From NCBI GenBank assembly GCA_938029215.1, contig CALHFG010000114.1:1-64000 (forward strand): a stretch of 64,000 nucleotides of DNA. The letters are read 5' to 3'. The notes under the pieces were generated by a model. That model was given only the letters and a program-made list of their open reading frames with translations. It made no database searches and was not told the origin of the DNA. The translations under genes were made by a program, and so were the position numbers. This stretch comes from an uncultured Acidimicrobiales bacterium. GTDB taxonomy: Bacteria; Actinomycetota; Acidimicrobiia; Acidimicrobiales; SZUA-35. Shown here in pieces: positions 1 to 9,847 of this stretch; position 1 is the first letter of the stretch; every line of letters starts with the position of its first letter.

Positions 1-3000
1 CGCCAGGTATTCCACCGTCACCGTCACCGACTCACCTGCCGGTATCTGCACGGTGCAATCCACGTCCTGACCTATGCTCGCCGCGCAGTCACCGGATCCA
101 GAGGTAACGGTGACCGATTGGACATCGAGCGACGTGTCGACCAGGTCGGTCACCGATACGTCGACCGCATCCGATGGCCCGGCGTTGCTCACCTCGAGGG
201 TGAAACTGTGCAGCGTTCCCTGCGGCACCGACGCTGGATCGAAGGTCTTCACGAGCGACAGGTTGATGTCGACAAGGACGTCCACGGTGTCGTTCGCCTC
301 GCCGCCGACCGGGCGGGTGTTGTCGCTTCGATCGGTGTATATGCCAGCGACATTGGCGGTGTTCAGCACACCGAGTGTCTCGGGCACATCGGCGTCCGCC
401 GAGAAGCTGACCGTGACGGTCGTCGACTCACCGGCCCCGAGGGCCGGGATCGACCAGACCACGTCCTGGCCGCTACTGCCACCGTCGGCTCCGGTGGTGC
501 CGGTGACTCCGTTGATGGTCAGCTCCGCCGGCACCGAGTCGGTGACGGTCAGATCCGTAAGGTCGACGTTGCCGTCGTTGGTCACCACCAAATCGAAAGA
601 GCTTCCGGCCCCACCGGCAATCACCGAGTCATCGGCGAACGTCTTGGTAATGGCGACCGACGGATCGGCTCCGAAGTAGGAGCTCGGATCGGTGTCGCTC
701 GGGTTGGCGGTGTCGCCATCGGCGTCGGTATAGCTGCCGGTGGCGGTTCCGACGTTGGCGTAGTCGCCGACGATCGCGGTACCGGTGGCCACGCAGACGG
801 TCGACTCATCGGGGGCGAGGCTGTCGACCGGGCAGTTGACGGTGACGCCCTGGTCGTCGGTGACGGCGACCCCAGTGAGAGGAACGTCGCCGTCGTTGGT
901 GACCTGGTAGGTCCAAGTGATGTCGGCCCCTTCGAGGATCGCACCCCCGTCGAACCCGTTGGTCAATTTGACGACGGTCAGCGACGGGTCGACTACATCG
1001 ACCGTGGCGTCGTCGGAGTCAGACACCTCTGTGCCCTCGTCGTCGGTGCCGGTCACTGTCGCAGTGTTGATGTGATCTCCGATGATCATCCGGGTGATGT
1101 CGCACTCGAATGCACCGCCTGAGGAGATGGTCTGGGGCAGAACGCACTCGGCGCTGACATCGCCGAAGACGTCATCGATGATCGAGGTCAGCGTTACTGG
1201 GTCGGTCTGGACGCTGTTGTTCTCGACTCTGATGGTGAATATGACATCCTCGCCCGGGGCGAAGACGGCATCCTGGTCCGGGGTCTTGGTGACGTCGATG
1301 ACCGGGTCAACGTTTTCACCCACGACCACGTGGTCGTCGTCGTCGCAATTCTCGGTTCCCTCATCATCGTCCGCACACACGGTGACCACATTGACGTGGA
1401 GGTCGCCGGCGTTGAGATCGAGAGTCCTGGTGATGTCGAAGCTGAACGACTCACCTGGAGCCAGCGCGATCGGGCCTCCATTGGCCGCCTCTGCCTCGGG
1501 TAAAAGATCGCCGAACTTGTCATCGGCGATCGAGGTCACGGTCACTGGATCACTTGGGGCCGAGTTGTTGGTCACGGTGATCGTGTAAGTGGCGTCACCC
1601 CCAGCCTCTGGCACCGTGGCCGAACCATCCTTAGTCACAACAATCACTGGAGCGATGTCGTTGATGGTCACCGTGGCGTCATCGAATGCAGATGCCGGTG
1701 TGCCCTCGTCGTCGGAGCCGTTAGCGGTCACCACGTCGGTCTCGATATCGCCGGCGTTACCGGCCACCAAAACCGTGAACTCGCAGGTGTATGAGTCGCC
1801 GGGCAGGATCGTCTGCGGCACCGAGCAATCGCCCTGCCCATTCAGGTCGCCGTGGATGTCATCGGTCAGCGAGGCGATGGTCACCGGGTCGCTAGCCGCT
1901 GACTCGTTGCCGACGACGACTGTGAAGGTCACAAGGCCACCGGGCTCATCAACCGTTTCTGGATTCGCCGTCTTGTCAACGGTGATTACGGGGGCGACGG
2001 GGTTGATGACGACGATCTCGTCGGCGGAGTCGGTGTCGCTGTTTCCGTCATCATCGGAGGCGGTCACCGTGGCCGTGTTCTCATGGTCCCCGGTCGCCGG
2101 GTTGCCGAACACGAACTCAGTGAAGACGCAGGTGTAACTTGCGCCCGCATCGAGGACCGTCCCGACGGCGTCGTTGCACTGGCCAGCGAGATCGAAGTCC
2201 GAATCGGTCAGTGACGTGATGGTGGCGTCTTCGAGGCCGTCGTTGGTCACCACGATGATGAACTCGACCAGCGCACCTGGCTCATCGATCGAGGTCGGGT
2301 TGGCCGTTTTTACGATCGAAATATCCGGTAGGACATCCTCAAAGTTGACGGTGGCGTCATCCTCACCCTCGACTGTTCCACCATCGTCGTCGGTCGCAGT
2401 GACGGTCAGCACGTTGGTGAGAATCTGGCTGGCATCGCCGGACACCGTCTCGGTGATGGCGCAGGTGTAGCTCGCGCCCGGAGCCAGAGTGGCTCCAATC
2501 GCACAGTCGCCTTGGCCGTTCAAGTCGCCGTAGATCGAGTCGTTCAGAGCGGTGATTGTCACCGAGTCCACCGCAGACGTGTTCTCCACCACAAACGTGA
2601 ACGTCACATCGCCACCGGTCTCGGGAACCGAGTCCACTGAAGCCGTCTTGGTCACGTCGATCGAGGACGGCACATCGGTGATCACCACATCTGCGTCATC
2701 GATCTCGGTATCGGTGTTGCCCTCATCATCGGAGGCGACAACGGTCGCCACGTTGTTGTGGTCGTCGCCGAAGTTACCTGCGACGAACTCGGTGAAGGTA
2801 CAGGTATAGGTCTGGTCGGTTCCAAGGACAGTTCCGAATGGGTCGCCACAGTAGGCGAGCAGGTCGAAGTCCGAATCGGTCAGTGAATCGAGCTGCACGT
2901 TCTCGATCGAGTTGTTGGTCACCACGATGGTGAACTCGACGTCACCGCCGGGCTCTGGCACCGAGGTCGGGTTGGCTGTCTTGACGATCGAGACGTCGGG

Positions 3001-5013
3001 ATCCACGTTGGTGAAGGGAACCTCGGCGCTGTCCTCGTCCTCCACGGGGTTTCCGTCGTCGTCGGTGCCCGTCGCAGTGGCCACGTTGACGTGGCTAGTC
3101 CCGGCGTTGCCGACGATGGTCTCGGTGAAGGTGCAGGTGATGGTCTCGCCGGGAGCGAGGGTGGCCGGAAGGGCAGGACTGCAGAACGCCGAAACGTCGC
3201 CGAACTGATCGTCGTTCACCGTCGTGATAGTGACATCATCGACTGTCGAAGTATTCTCGACTGCGATGCTGAACGTCACGTCACCGCCGGTCTCTGGCAC
3301 CGAGCCTGGTTCGGCCGACTTGGTTACCAAGATTGACGATGGGACGTCTTCGACGGTCACTGTGGCATCGTCCGAATCGTCGACGGGGTTTCCGTCGTCG
3401 TCGGTGCCGGACGCCGTGACCACGTTGGTTTCAATATCGCCAGCGTTCCCAGCCACGAAGGCAGAGAACTGGCAACTATAGGAGTCGCCGGCAGCGATTG
3501 TCTGGGGGATCGAGCAGGTGCCTTGCCCGTCTAGGTCCCCGTAGATCGAATCGGTCAAGCTGGTAATCGTGACCGCATCCGTCTCAGACGTGTTGTTCAC
3601 GGCGAACGCGAACGTCACGTTGGCCCCTGGTTCGTCGACGGTGGTCGGATCGGCCGTCTTCACTACCTCGATCGAGGCGGGCACGTCGGTGATGACCACG
3701 GTGGCCTGATCACTATCGGTGCTTGCTCCCGTCGCGTTCGTGAGAGTCGCCGTGAGCTCATCGGTGAGGGAATCCCCGGGCCCGCCGGTGAAGCTGGTGG
3801 TGAACTCGCACGTGTAGGTGTCGCCGGCGGCCAGGGTCTGCGGGACTGCGCAGGTTGTTGCGGTGATGACGCCCTGGACCTGCGTGACATCGCCACCGGG
3901 CACATCAATGAGCGAGGTGAGGGTGGCATCGCCACCGGTGTTGGTGACGCTGACCGGGATGACGTAGGTGCCGCCGGGTTCGGCCAGGGAGGCAACGGTG
4001 TCGTTGCCAACGGCGTTGCCCTTGATCAGAACAGCGATTGGCGGGTTCAAGGCAACACTATTGGTGAACGTACAGACGGTGGTCTCCAACTCGTTGACCG
4101 TGACGATGCCGTCGGACTCGTCGACTGGACCTCCATCGTCGGTCACGCAGCTGATTCCGTCGAGCTGATAGCTCCCATCATCGATCAGTGCTGATGTCTC
4201 GGAAAGGTTGTAGTCGCCAGCTGGTACGGTCTGAACGTCGGTGTCGCCAGCACCGGATACGGACTCGGATCCGTTTGATGCAGTCAGAACGAAGTCAGTC
4301 GGCTGCGCGGGGCCATCGGCCACCACCTTGACCAGGCGCAGGAAACCCGGGTCCGGCGCACCCGGATCGAAAATGCAGTCGTTCGATAGCGAGGACGGAG
4401 AGCCGCTCGGTTTCGTGCAGGTGTTGATGTATTGGAGCGATAGCGGATTGTTTCCGTTCAATCCAACCAAGGTGCACGTGGCTTCCAAATCTTGGTCGGG
4501 GTCTTGCGGAAAGTAGGGATTGACGAGCACGGGGGCGCCGCAATCCGCCACGTAATCGGTGGACACAGGGTTGTTTCCGGTGCACTTTCCGTTGCCGTAT
4601 GTCGTGCCACAATCATAGATGTCGTATGTCGGGAACCCGGGAGTGATCGACCCATCGGGCTCGAACTGCACCGAGTAGCACACTGCGTTGACCGTTCCGT
4701 CGTCTTCCTGGAAGTAGCTGCACATGTCGCTCGAGTTGTTTCCGGAGAGCGATGTTTCGTCCCAAGCAAAAGAGAACGTGGCACCATCAATGCCCACGCC
4801 AGCGATGTCCTGCTGTGCACCCATGCCTTGATCGATCTGGTCGTAGCCGCCCGTATCAGGGATCACCGTGAGTGCGCCAGCTGCAGGAGCGGCAACGAAG
4901 CTCGTGACAAGGGAGAGCAGGAGGGCGATAGCTCCTGCGATGGCCATCGATGTTCGTTTCCATCTCACCGTCCGGGTCGAGAGCCCGCTTAAAGGTCGGT
5001 TCGCGCGTTTCAT
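1..5013 (-). CDS. Giant secreted DUF11-repeat surface protein, C terminus beyond the left edge
   Basis: The frame is open from an ATG at 5013 to base 1 (1671 codons in view). The N terminus is a signal peptide: Lys/Arg-rich start, hydrophobic stretch at about residues 22-42, Ala-x-Ala-like end. Next come about 200 Cys-containing residues of unknown fold, a short prealbumin-like segment, then at least twelve DUF11-type beta-sandwich repeats of about 110 residues, each opening with a strand like VTKTANPTSV and closing with an Asp-rich DDDGN-like loop that could bind calcium. Most repeats carry one or two Cys. The stop is out of view, so a sorting signal or C-terminal anchor cannot be judged. 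DUF11 repeats are typical of cell-wall and exported adhesin or stalk proteins; an adhesive or structural role is inference. A GGGAGA Shine-Dalgarno lies about 6 bases before the ATG. Confidence 0.88.
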   Translation of the reverse strand, partial: MKRANRPLSGLSTRTVRWKRTSMAIAGAIALLLSLVTSFVAAPAAGALTVIPDTGGYDQIDQGMGAQQDIAGVGIDGATFSFAWDETSLSGNNSSDMCSYFQEDDGTVNAVCYSVQFEPDGSITPGFPTYDIYDCGTTYGNGKCTGNNPVSTDYVADCGAPVLVNPYFPQDPDQDLEATCTLVGLNGNNPLSLQYINTCTKPSGSPSSLSNDCIFDPGAPDPGFLRLVKVVADGPAQPTDFVLTASNGSESVSGAGDTDVQTVPAGDYNLSETSALIDDGSYQLDGISCVTDDGGPVDESDGIVTVNELETTVCTFTNSVALNPPIAVLIKGNAVGNDTVASLAEPGGTYVIPVSVTNTGGDATLTSLIDVPGGDVTQVQGVITATTCAVPQTLAAGDTYTCEFTTSFTGGPGDSLTDELTATLTNATGASTDSDQATVVITDVPASIEVVKTADPTTVDEPGANVTFAFAVNNTSETDAVTITSLTDSIYGDLDGQGTCSIPQTIAAGDSYSCQFSAFVAGNAGDIETNVVTASGTDDDGNPVDDSDDATVTVEDVPSSILVTKSAEPGSVPETGGDVTFSIAVENTSTVDDVTITTVNDDQFGDVSAFCSPALPATLAPGETITCTFTETIVGNAGTSHVNVATATGTDDDGNPVEDEDSAEVPFTNVDPDVSIVKTANPTSVPEPGGDVEFTIVVTNNSIENVQLDSLTDSDFDLLAYCGDPFGTVLGTDQTYTCTFTEFVAGNFGDDHNNVATVVASDDEGNTDTEIDDADVVITDVPSSIDVTKTASVDSVPETGGDVTFTFVVENTSAVDSVTITALNDSIYGDLNGQGDCAIGATLAPGASYTCAITETVSGDASQILTNVLTVTATDDDGGTVEGEDDATVNFEDVLPDISIVKTANPTSIDEPGALVEFIIVVTNDGLEDATITSLTDSDFDLAGQCNDAVGTVLDAGASYTCVFTEFVFGNPATGDHENTATVTASDDDGNSDTDSADEIVVINPVAPVITVDKTANPETVDEPGGLVTFTVVVGNESAASDPVTIASLTDDIHGDLNGQGDCSVPQTILPGDSYTCEFTVLVAGNAGDIETDVVTANGSDDEGTPASAFDDATVTINDIAPVIVVTKDGSATVPEAGGDATYTITVTNNSAPSDPVTVTSIADDKFGDLLPEAEAANGGPIALAPGESFSFDITRTLDLNAGDLHVNVVTVCADDDEGTENCDDDDHVVVGENVDPVIDVTKTPDQDAVFAPGEDVIFTIRVENNSVQTDPVTLTSIIDDVFGDVSAECVLPQTISSGGAFECDITRMIIGDHINTATVTGTDDEGTEVSDSDDATVDVVDPSLTVVKLTNGFDGGAILEGADITWTYQVTNDGDVPLTGVAVTDDQGVTVNCPVDSLAPDESTVCVATGTAIVGDYANVGTATGSYTDADGDTANPSDTDPSSYFGADPSVAITKTFADDSVIAGGAGSSFDLVVTNDGNVDLTDLTVTDSVPAELTINGVTGTTGADGGSSGQDVVWSIPALGAGESTTVTVSFSADADVPETLGVLNTANVAGIYTDRSDNTRPVGGEANDTVDVLVDINLSLVKTFDPASVPQGTLHSFTLEVSNAGPSDAVDVSVTDLVDTSLDVQSVTVTSGSGDCAASIGQDVDCTVQIPAGESVTVTVEYLA

Positions 5014-5231
5014 GCCTATTCTCCCACTGTTTTGGCGTTAACGAAGCGAAGGCAGGTAGGCGATGGAAACCCGGAGATGGCGCACTACAGCTGTTCGAAT
5101 TACGTTGACGTGCAACTAGTCCTACCCTTCTAGTCACGCGATGTCAAACGAAACTGCACTACTTTGGCTGTTTAGATCGATTCATTTCGCCCGACGCGCC
5201 GCCGAAAATCGTCGGTCGATAGGCTTGGGTT
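5014..5231. promoter_or_regulatory. Divergent promoter region between surface protein and mrp
   Basis: This 218-base gap has no gene. For the surface protein (minus strand) a TTGACA -35-like box lies at 5147-5142, followed 17 bases later by TAGGAC at 5124-5119, a poor -10 because the last base is not T; that would give a leader of about 105 bases with a Shine-Dalgarno. For mrp (plus strand) TAGGCT at 5220-5225 stands 6 bases before the GTG start, so that mRNA would be leaderless. Confidence 0.45.
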
Positions 5232-6380
5232 GTGAGCACCGCCGCTGTAACGATCGAAGCCATCACCGAACTCCTCCGCCCCGTGGAGGACCCCGAGCTG
5301 CATCGCAGCATCGTTGACCTCGGCATGGTGCGCCGAATCGATATCGCGCTGCCCGCGGTAACCGTGGCCGTCGACCTCACGATCGCCGGATGCCCGCTCC
5401 GCAACGAGATCGATCGACGGGTAACCGAAGCGGTCACCGCGCTAGACGAAGTAGATCAGGTCCACATCGAATTCGGTGTAATGACCGACGAGCAGCGCGC
5501 CAACGTGCGCCAAGCACTCAACGGTGACCCTGGCGCCAGCGCCGGATCCAACCCGTCCCATGGGCACTCAGACGGACGTGACATTCCCTTCGCCGACCCC
5601 GGGAGCAAGACCCGCGTATTGCTGATCGCGTCGGGCAAGGGCGGCGTCGGCAAGAGCTCGGTGACCACCAACCTGAGCGTCGCACTGGCAGCCCGCGGAA
5701 AGAGCGTGGCGGTTGTCGACGCCGACGTCTGGGGATTCTCCATCCCTCGAATGCTGGGCATCGAACACGATCCCACCATCATCGACGAAATGATCGTCCC
5801 ACCCACCAACCACGGCGTGAAGTGCATCTCCATGGGCTTCTTCGTGGAAGAGGACCAGCCGGTCATCTGGCGTGGCCCCATGCTCCACAAAGCCCTCGAG
5901 CAGTTCCTCACCGATGTGTTCTGGGACGAGCCCGACTATCTGATCGTCGACCTTCCACCCGGCACCGGCGACATCTCCCTGTCGATCGCGCAGTTCATGC
6001 CCCGGGGCGAGATGTACGTCGTCACCACCCCACAGGCCACCGCATCCAAGGTGGCCCAACGCGCCGCCTACATGGCTCAAAAGGTCAACCTGTCGGTGAA
6101 CGGTGTTATCGAAAACATGAGCTGGTTCACCGGCGACGATGGGAAGCGCTATGAGATCTTTGGCGATGGCGGCGGCGACGACCTCGCCCGCGAGCTCGAC
6201 GTGCCCTTGGTAGCCAAGGTTCCTCTCGTTCCGGCCCTGCGAGCCGGAGCCGACAGTGGCCACCCCATCGCCACCGACGCCACCACCGAAGCCGGCGCGA
6301 TCTTCGCCCAGATGGCCGAAATGATCGACGTCACCCTGGCCCCCAAACGTCGCTACCGCAGCGAGCTGCGAGTCTCCTGA
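5232..6380 (+). CDS. mrp: Mrp/ApbC-type P-loop iron-sulfur carrier ATPase
   Basis: 382 residues. An N-terminal MIP18 (DUF59) domain (about 1-95, with the conserved AGCPLR stretch) and a poorly conserved linker precede a MinD/Mrp ATPase domain. The deviant P-loop GKGGVGKS is at 135-142 with both signature and catalytic Lys, followed by the switch I DADVWG and the Walker B-like DLPPGTGD. Family members carry Fe-S clusters to apoproteins in the cytoplasm. The CxxC that holds the bridging cluster in many Mrp/ApbC proteins is absent after ENMSW, where the sequence reads TGDDGK; from memory mycobacterial Mrp also lacks it. The GTG start is supported by TAGGCT at 5220-5225, 6 bases upstream (leaderless). 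Convergent with ltrA across a hairpin-rich gap. Confidence 0.92.
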   Translation: MSTAAVTIEAITELLRPVEDPELHRSIVDLGMVRRIDIALPAVTVAVDLTIAGCPLRNEIDRRVTEAVTALDEVDQVHIEFGVMTDEQRANVRQALNGDPGASAGSNPSHGHSDGRDIPFADPGSKTRVLLIASGKGGVGKSSVTTNLSVALAARGKSVAVVDADVWGFSIPRMLGIEHDPTIIDEMIVPPTNHGVKCISMGFFVEEDQPVIWRGPMLHKALEQFLTDVFWDEPDYLIVDLPPGTGDISLSIAQFMPRGEMYVVTTPQATASKVAQRAAYMAQKVNLSVNGVIENMSWFTGDDGKRYEIFGDGGGDDLARELDVPLVAKVPLVPALRAGADSGHPIATDATTEAGAIFAQMAEMIDVTLAPKRRYRSELRVS

Positions 6381-6441
6381 AACCCTGCGGCCTGGGGGCC
6401 TTGGGTTTCTTGGCCTTTCGGCGCTGGGGCGCCGAAACGCC
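6379..6441. repeat. Double-hairpin repeat, copy 1, also the likely terminator between mrp and ltrA
   Basis: Two nested signals fill the convergent gap. The outer arms GAAACCC (6379-6385) and GGGTTTC (6403-6409) pair perfectly around GGCC-TGGG-GGCC. A second hairpin follows: TTTCGGCGC (6416-6424), loop TGGG, GCGCCGAAA (6429-6437), extended by GGC/GCC after one mismatch. Bases 6388-6441 (54 nt) recur at 59125-59178 with the same short GGCC hairpin followed by the same long stem. A bidirectional terminator use here is inference; there is no long T run. Confidence 0.7.
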
Positions 6442-6447
6442 CGACGA

Positions 6448-7620
6448 TTAGGACGTTGAGGCCACCGATTCCTGGGTGTTCGGAGATTCGATTCTGATGT
6501 GTTCGGCCAGGATCGCCACGAACAGTGCCACGTCGACGGCGAGCAAGAACGCCAAACCGCTCCAAGATGCCCCGATGAGGGCAAGCGCTGCGATGGCCAT
6601 GACAGAGGTCAGCCGCTCCTTGGCGATAATTCCGTAGGCCCGTGCGACAGCGATTGAGATCCCGCCGAAGAACATCAATATGCCTGCAACAAACATCACC
6701 CGGAACTCAACCGGGATCGGGTCCTTTGGGTGCAGCAAGATTTCTTCGGTCGCTGATGCGGTCACGATGACGCCAGCCACGATCGGGATGTGCATCCAGG
6801 TGTAGACGTCGCGGCCAAACCGGCCCCGGTCGGTGCCGGTCATCGAGTCGGCCTTGTGCTCAAGCGCGGGGAGCACCCGATCGAAGTAGCTCCACCACAA
6901 GAGACACGCCAACGTTCCGGCTGCGCCGAGGGCCCAGAGGGTCTGGGTCGGAAGACCGTCGGCGTCGCTGAGCGAACCAGAAACTGCGATACCGATGGCC
7001 ACGATCACCTCACCGAGAGCGATGATGATGATCAGGCCATGACGTTCGGCGAAGTGGCCCGGGCGGAATGTCCATTCGCTCGACCCGGCCCGAATCATGG
7101 TGCCGATCGTGATCGCAAGACTCAGAAGCCACGCGCCCACCCGGGCACCGTCTTCGAGGAATCCGCCGGCCACGAGAAACACGATGGCTAGAAGGTTGGG
7201 AATCGAATAGCGCACGATGGCTTCGTATTGAGCGCTCGAGGAGTCGTTGGCAACCACGTTCAACGCAATAGCCATCAGAATGATCACCGAGGCGCATATC
7301 GCAAAGGTCGTGCCGCCCGAGTCGAGCGCTGTCTCGATCGATGCGCCCATAGGAACAGATGTCGCAGTGGCGATGAGGAAGATCAACCGGGCGGGCCGGG
7401 TGTTGCCCGAGACCGCGTTCGCCGCCCACGTGAACGACGACCACGCAAACCACAGAATGGTAAAGAGCAGCAGCGCTTCGGCTGCGCCACTCCAGGTTGG
7501 GTGGTGGACCAGGAAGTAGACAAGCCGTGAGAAGGCGTAGACGAACGCCAAATCAAAGAAGAGCTCTACCGGGTCCGCCGTGAAATCTTCACCTTTATCT
7601 GGGACGACCAAACCACGCAT
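6448..7620 (-). CDS. ltrA: LtrA family membrane protein
   Basis: 390 residues, about ten to twelve hydrophobic segments. The N terminus has the family hallmark VELFFDLAFVYAFSRL at residues 18-33, and the second segment holds LWFAWSSFTWAANA, both typical of low-temperature-requirement protein A. The molecular function of LtrA is not known; it was named from a cold-sensitive Listeria mutant. The ATG at 7620 is supported by TAGGAT at 7632-7627, 6 bases upstream, so the mRNA is probably leaderless. It ends 7 bases from the repeat that separates it from mrp. It stands alone, with 90 bases to the exporter genes upstream. Confidence 0.88.
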   Translation of the reverse strand: MRGLVVPDKGEDFTADPVELFFDLAFVYAFSRLVYFLVHHPTWSGAAEALLLFTILWFAWSSFTWAANAVSGNTRPARLIFLIATATSVPMGASIETALDSGGTTFAICASVIILMAIALNVVANDSSSAQYEAIVRYSIPNLLAIVFLVAGGFLEDGARVGAWLLSLAITIGTMIRAGSSEWTFRPGHFAERHGLIIIIALGEVIVAIGIAVSGSLSDADGLPTQTLWALGAAGTLACLLWWSYFDRVLPALEHKADSMTGTDRGRFGRDVYTWMHIPIVAGVIVTASATEEILLHPKDPIPVEFRVMFVAGILMFFGGISIAVARAYGIIAKERLTSVMAIAALALIGASWSGLAFLLAVDVALFVAILAEHIRIESPNTQESVASTS

Positions 7621-7710
7621 TTCAGGATCCTAACTGGCTAGTCGACGTCCGCGCAGAGTCACCTTCTCGCATAGCTCGCTCGTCCCAACGGTCGGCAGTT
7701 CTGTCGGGGT

Positions 7711-8877
7711 CTAGCCGATAACGTCGCTCTTTCGATTACGCCACATGTCCGCATAGGTTGTCCGGGCCCCGGTGCGCAATAGGGCGAATCGGTAGATCCA
7801 GCCAGCCAGCCTGATCATGAGCAACGACGAGACCACCAGAATCGAAAGAGACAGGCCAACCTGCCACAGCGGTAGGTCTGCAAATGCGTTCCGGAAGGGC
7901 AGCAGGACCGGTGCAGTGAAGGGAATAAACGAACCGATGACAACCGCAGGATTCTCGGGGTTCGAGATGCTGAACGCGGCGATCATGTACCCGCTGAGCA
8001 AGGGCAGCATCGCAGGGATCTGGGCAGAGGAGGCGTCTTCCTGGCGTGAGACCGTGGACCCAACCGCTGCATACAGCGATGCATAGAACGCAAAGCCGGC
8101 CACGAACGTGGCGATCACCAGGGGCGCCGTGGTCCACACGCCGGTGGGTATTTCCACATCTGATGCAAGAAGAAGCCCTACGAATAGCCCGAGCACGAGA
8201 ATTGCCATTTGCAGAAGGGCCAAGGCTCCCAGCCCCAGAACCTTTCCAGCCAGCAACGTCGAGGGGCGCACGTGGCTGAGAAGCACTTCGATTACCTTCG
8301 ATGACTTTTCTTCGATCACACCCATCATCAGGAACGTGCCCCAGATCTGGAGCAGCATGAACGTTGCACCCCCAGACGCCGCGGCTGCAATGAGACGCAG
8401 GACGAACTGATCGTCACCTCCGTCCAGGCGAACTTCTTCGATTTCCACCGGGCTGAAGAGGCTGCTGATGTCCTCCTGATCCAACCCCAAGTCGCTCGCC
8501 CTGTCGGTGAACTGCGCGCTGGTGAGGGTCTCACGGATGAACGAGTCGATCTGTGAATCGGGGATTCCCTCCCACGACAATGACGTTCCGTCGAACAGCA
8601 CATCGATCGCGCCGTCTTCGACTGCGGCGGTGGACGCTCCGGCACCGGTCACGATTTCGGGTGCGAGCGACGACGACCCGGGGGCGAGGAGCTCGGCCGA
8701 TTCGACGCCGTCGCCTGTCAGTCCAATTCGAACATCTCTCCGCTCGTCGTCGCCGCCGAGAACATTGGCCAAGACTGCGATTGCGATAACCCCGACGAAC
8801 AGCAGCGCCGTGAGCACGATGAACGGCTTGGATCGAGCTCGGGTGACGATCTCTCGTCTGGCGATCGTCCAGATCAT
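7711..8877 (-). CDS. ABC-2 type permease (NatB-like)
   Basis: 388 residues. One membrane segment at about 20-37, an extracytoplasmic domain of about 130 residues, then five or six membrane segments from about 170 on, including the SSKVIEVLLSHVRP stretch that marks NatB/CcmB-like ABC-2 permeases. It would form the channel of an export-type ABC transporter with the ATPase encoded immediately upstream, whose stop overlaps this start in an ATGA (8874-8877). The substrate is unknown; NatAB exports sodium in Bacillus, but the fold is shared by many exporters. Confidence 0.88.
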   Translation of the reverse strand: MIWTIARREIVTRARSKPFIVLTALLFVGVIAIAVLANVLGGDDERRDVRIGLTGDGVESAELLAPGSSSLAPEIVTGAGASTAAVEDGAIDVLFDGTSLSWEGIPDSQIDSFIRETLTSAQFTDRASDLGLDQEDISSLFSPVEIEEVRLDGGDDQFVLRLIAAAASGGATFMLLQIWGTFLMMGVIEEKSSKVIEVLLSHVRPSTLLAGKVLGLGALALLQMAILVLGLFVGLLLASDVEIPTGVWTTAPLVIATFVAGFAFYASLYAAVGSTVSRQEDASSAQIPAMLPLLSGYMIAAFSISNPENPAVVIGSFIPFTAPVLLPFRNAFADLPLWQVGLSLSILVVSSLLMIRLAGWIYRFALLRTGARTTYADMWRNRKSDVIG

Positions 8878-9779
8878 GGCTCGGTCCCCGCTCCCACCAG
8901 GTCGGCGAAGAGCTCGCTCAGTTCCGGAGGCTCCATCGTTAGTGACTCCACCTGACCAGCGGCCATTGCCTGGCTAATGCATGGTTCTGGATCGGTGGCG
9001 GCGTCTAGTTCGATCGTGGCGCTGCGCTGGTCCGATTCGGTGATCTGGCCAACGACAGGGGTGAAGCCGGCCACGGGTTGACTCCAGCGAACCCGCAAGC
9101 GGCGGAGCGGCGAACGGGAGCGCAACTCATCGATTGTTCCTTCCGCTACCACCGCGCCCTTGGCGACGACGATCGCATCTCTGGTGAGCGTGCTCACCAG
9201 ATCCAGTTGGTGGGAAGAGAACAGGACGCAAGCTCCCGCTTCGGTCCGCTCGGTGACGATCTCTTGCATCTTGGTGGCTGCGACCGGGTCAAGGCCGGCG
9301 AACGGCTCGTCAAGGATTAACAGATCCGGGTCGTGAATCAGAGCTACCGCCAGCTGCACCCGCTGCTGGTTCCCCCCAGACAGCTCCTGCAGTAGTGCAT
9401 CGCGCCGGTCGCTCAGGTCTAGCCGTTCGAGCCAATAGTTGGCTCGCTGGTCGGCGGTGCTGGCATCCAGACCGGCCAGTCGACCGAAGTAAACGATTTG
9501 TTCGAGTGCCTTCATACGGGCATACAAGCCACGCTCCTGGGGCATGTAGCCCACCCGTTTTCGGGCGGCGTCGTCCAACGGGGACCCGTCCCAGGAAATC
9601 GTACCGGCGTCGGGTCGCACCATTCCCATCACCGACCGCATGGCGGTGGTCTTTCCTGCTCCGTTGGGGCCAAGAAATCCAACCAGTGACCCACGTGGCA
9701 CATGGAGCGACAGCCCGTCTAGCGCGACAACCTCGCCGAAACGCTTGCGGAGGAGCTCCAGACGTAGACCATCGGTCAT
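8874..9779 (-). CDS. ABC transporter ATP-binding protein (NatA-like)
   Basis: 301 residues from the ATG at 9779. Walker A GPNGAGKT is at 37-44, the signature reads LSGGNQQRV, and Walker B is LLILDEPFAGLD; a C-terminal extension of about 80 residues after the nucleotide-binding domain is typical of the NatA/DrrA subgroup. I chose this ATG over an in-frame start at 9848 because the extra residues are low complexity and because TAGTGT at 9792-9787 ends 7 bases upstream, the leaderless pattern common here. It is translationally coupled to the permease. Confidence 0.92.
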   Translation of the reverse strand: MTDGLRLELLRKRFGEVVALDGLSLHVPRGSLVGFLGPNGAGKTTAMRSVMGMVRPDAGTISWDGSPLDDAARKRVGYMPQERGLYARMKALEQIVYFGRLAGLDASTADQRANYWLERLDLSDRRDALLQELSGGNQQRVQLAVALIHDPDLLILDEPFAGLDPVAATKMQEIVTERTEAGACVLFSSHQLDLVSTLTRDAIVVAKGAVVAEGTIDELRSRSPLRRLRVRWSQPVAGFTPVVGQITESDQRSATIELDAATDPEPCISQAMAAGQVESLTMEPPELSELFADLVGAGTEP

Positions 9780-9847
9780 GGACTTCACACTACTGAATGG
9801 CCGACCGGACCGTCGCCTCGGCGATGCACCGAGTATCCTTGGACGCA

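Noticed and set aside
118-1122. Long plus-strand open frames of up to 334 codons opposite the surface protein
   Set aside because: Their sequence is the low-complexity shadow of the repeat array; the minus strand reads as a coherent DUF11 protein throughout.
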